Assembly (NCBI RefSeq): GCF_004349355.1
Contig: NZ_SMFK01000001.1
Span: 919,393-983,392, forward strand
DNA from: Flavobacterium cellulosilyticum
GTDB lineage: Bacteria; Bacteroidota; Bacteroidia; Flavobacteriales; Flavobacteriaceae
Length of the DNA: 64,000 nt
Direction: 5' to 3'
Shown: positions 63,333 through 64,000 of the stretch, piece after piece
How the letters are laid out: each line of letters begins with the position of its first letter
Position numbering within the stretch: the first letter of the stretch is position 1
Made by a program: the position numbers and the translations under genes
Notes under the pieces: model-generated
Databases searched by the model: none
What the model saw: the letters and a program-made list of their open reading frames with translations, nothing else
What the model was told of the DNA's origin: nothing

Positions 63333-63357
63333 CCCCATTCTACCATATACCCCCATT
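63333..63357 (+). promoter_or_regulatory. Direct repeat upstream of the repeat-peptide promoter
   Basis: CCCCATT at 63333-63339 and again at 63351-63357, 18 bases apart, in an otherwise AT-rich region, ending 28 bases before the -7 box. LytTR proteins bind paired direct repeats, so this is a candidate site. Confidence 0.4.
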
Positions 63358-63385
63358 TTTACTACAAAAATAGAGAGTTCCTATA

Positions 63386-63393
63386 TACTTTTG
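63386..63393 (+). promoter_or_regulatory. -7 box of the repeat-peptide gene
   Basis: TActTTTG, 82 bases before the ATG; no TTG at the -33 distance, as expected for an activated promoter. Confidence 0.55.
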
Positions 63394-63475
63394 GACCGTG
63401 ATACAGTGATAAATGCTAATCACATTAACAATAATAAGAACCCAAATTTATAAAAACTTAAAAAAACTATTTATT

Positions 63476-63733
63476 ATGAAAAAAGCTATTTTAACATTCG
63501 GATTATTTACAATGGTAATGATATTAACTTCTTTTACTACACCTGAAACAACTACTTCTCAACTTGCAGGACAAGGTGCAGCAGGTGGAAGTGTAAGATT
63601 AGAACTAGCAGGTCAAGGAGCGGCAGGTGGAAGTGTAAGATTGGATTTAGCAGGTCAAGGAGCAGCTGGTGGAAGTGTAAGATTAGATCTTGCAGGACAA
63701 GGAGCAGCTGGTGGAAGTGTAAGACTAGACTAA
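63476..63733 (+). CDS. Small secreted protein of four tandem 14-residue repeats
   Basis: 85 residues from ATG 63476 (MKKAILTFGLFTMVMIL); an upstream in-frame ATG at 63413 would bury the signal peptide and is rejected. Residues 1-29 are a signal peptide and short spacer (PETTTSQ); residues 30-85 are four copies of LAGQGAAGGSVRL plus Glu or Asp. The repeats are identical in protein apart from that last residue but differ at many synonymous positions, so selection keeps the peptide. It could be a repetitive pheromone precursor, an adhesin-like or matrix peptide, or an ice- or surface-active protein; no family was recognised. It has its own promoter and terminator. Confidence 0.82.
   Translation: MKKAILTFGLFTMVMILTSFTTPETTTSQLAGQGAAGGSVRLELAGQGAAGGSVRLDLAGQGAAGGSVRLDLAGQGAAGGSVRLD
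63563..63730 (+). repeat. Four coding tandem repeats of 42 bases
   Basis: Units start at 63563, 63605, 63647 and 63689. Each encodes LAGQGAAGGSVRL(E/D). Codons for Leu, Ala, Gly and Asp vary between units. Confidence 0.95.
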
Positions 63734-63772
63734 GAATATAGGTTTAAATATAATTATTTTAATTAAAATAAT

Positions 63773-63802
63773 AAGGCTATCAATTTTTGATAGCCTTTTT
63801 TT
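63773..63802 (+). terminator. Terminator of the repeat-peptide gene
   Basis: AAGGCTATCA pairs with TGATAGCCTT around a five-base loop, followed by a T tract. Confidence 0.9.
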
Positions 63803-63823
63803 ATTTCAATAGGTTAATTTTAG

Positions 63824-63831
63824 TATTTTTG
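63824..63831 (+). promoter_or_regulatory. -7 box of the last lipoprotein gene
   Basis: TAttTTTG, 21 bases before the TTG start at 63853. Confidence 0.45.
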
Positions 63832-63852
63832 AAGCTATTCTAAAAACCGCAA

Positions 63853-64000
63853 TTGAAAAACACTTTCTACATAATAGTCTTACTGCTTATTTTTTTCTTT
63901 GGTTGTACCAAAAAGAATACCGAAAGTCAAATCATTTCCCCACAAGAAGACAGTCTATCTGCTTATTTGTCTAAAGCCAATGATTTTAGTGCCACAACTA
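63853..64000 (+). CDS. Lipoprotein, start of a possible TPR sensor histidine kinase (cut by window end)
   Basis: Only 49 codons are inside the window. TTG start at 63853, hydrophobic IIVLLLIFFFG, lipobox Cys (FFGCTKKN), then EDSLSAYLSKANDFS. That last stretch resembles the N-terminus of flavobacterial TPR-containing sensor histidine kinases, which begin as lipoproteins or with a signal peptide and then read DSLxxYLxxAN. No ATG alternative keeps the signal. The kinase assignment is a guess that depends on sequence beyond the window. Confidence 0.5.
   Translation, partial: MKNTFYIIVLLLIFFFGCTKKNTESQIISPQEDSLSAYLSKANDFSATT

Noticed and set aside
63563..63730. CRISPR-like array
   Set aside because: The four 42-base units are contiguous with no spacers and form one reading frame; no cas genes are present.
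1..64000. tRNA or rRNA genes
   Set aside because: No cloverleaf arms with TTCGA-type T loops followed by an acceptor stem, and no rRNA-like segment, were found by eye in the gaps; a tRNA scan would be decisive.

Overview
The window looks like a chromosomal segment from a Flavobacterium-like member of the Bacteroidota. The DNA is AT-rich, and many genes have the phylum's TAnnTTTG -7 box, sometimes with a TTG 17-20 bases upstream. The gene families fit: a TonB-dependent receptor with a carboxypeptidase-like N-terminal domain, an IPExxxVDY protein, three OmpA proteins with thrombospondin type-3 repeats, a B-type succinate dehydrogenase with one cytochrome subunit, and a eukaryote-like glycyl-tRNA synthetase. 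No tRNA, rRNA, CRISPR array, transposase or prophage was seen.

Layout. 0.1-4.6 kb: TonB receptor, small membrane protein, RlpA-like protein, CYTH protein. 4.8-12.5 kb: dinB, a YccA protein, an IPExxxVDY-pyk pair, acpP-fabF-rnc, then purN-rnhA. 12.5-15.7 kb: divergent oxyR and katA around a recognisable OxyR operator, plus an exported ankyrin protein. 15.8-24.3 kb: sugar kinase, PurF-like amidotransferase, sodA, an AddA-like helicase-nuclease and kbl. 24.4-29.3 kb: three tandem OmpA paralogs. 29.4-32.2 kb: AddB-like nuclease. 33.1-41.2 kb: a seven-gene polysaccharide operon (glycosyltransferases, Wzm/Wzt ABC exporter, a glycosyltransferase-methyltransferase fusion, deacetylase). It is flanked by a decayed and an intact copy of the same alpha/beta hydrolase gene, and the right junction keeps a remnant of the addB 3' end. 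This looks like a segment gained by homologous recombination at the addB-hydrolase boundary. 42.2 kb: a lone AbiH-type phage-defence gene. 43.4-50.2 kb: AIM24-like protein, Xaa-Pro peptidase and sdhCAB, with a four-helix-bundle gene and flanking inverted repeats inserted between sdhA and sdhB. 50.3-58.7 kb: omega-amidase-like enzyme, two lipoproteins, a large unknown protein, ComF and glyS. 58.7-61.9 kb: an outer-membrane protein and an arsenic operon (arsR, DUF6428, arsC, acr3). 62.2-64.0 kb: a LytTR regulator, a small exported protein made of four 14-residue repeats, and the start of a lipoprotein that resembles the N-terminus of TPR sensor kinases.

The best candidate for something undescribed is the last cluster. 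The regulator has Glu at the receiver's usual phospho-Asp position and a repetitive acidic linker. The adjacent secreted repeat protein has 14-residue units that stay identical apart from Glu/Asp at the last position, although their codons have drifted. A peptide-based signalling module is an inference, not shown. Other strong observations are the duplicated flanks of the polysaccharide island, the inverted-repeat element inside the sdh operon, the mosaic OmpA array, and a dispersed repeat family whose central stems differ in sequence but keep base pairing.
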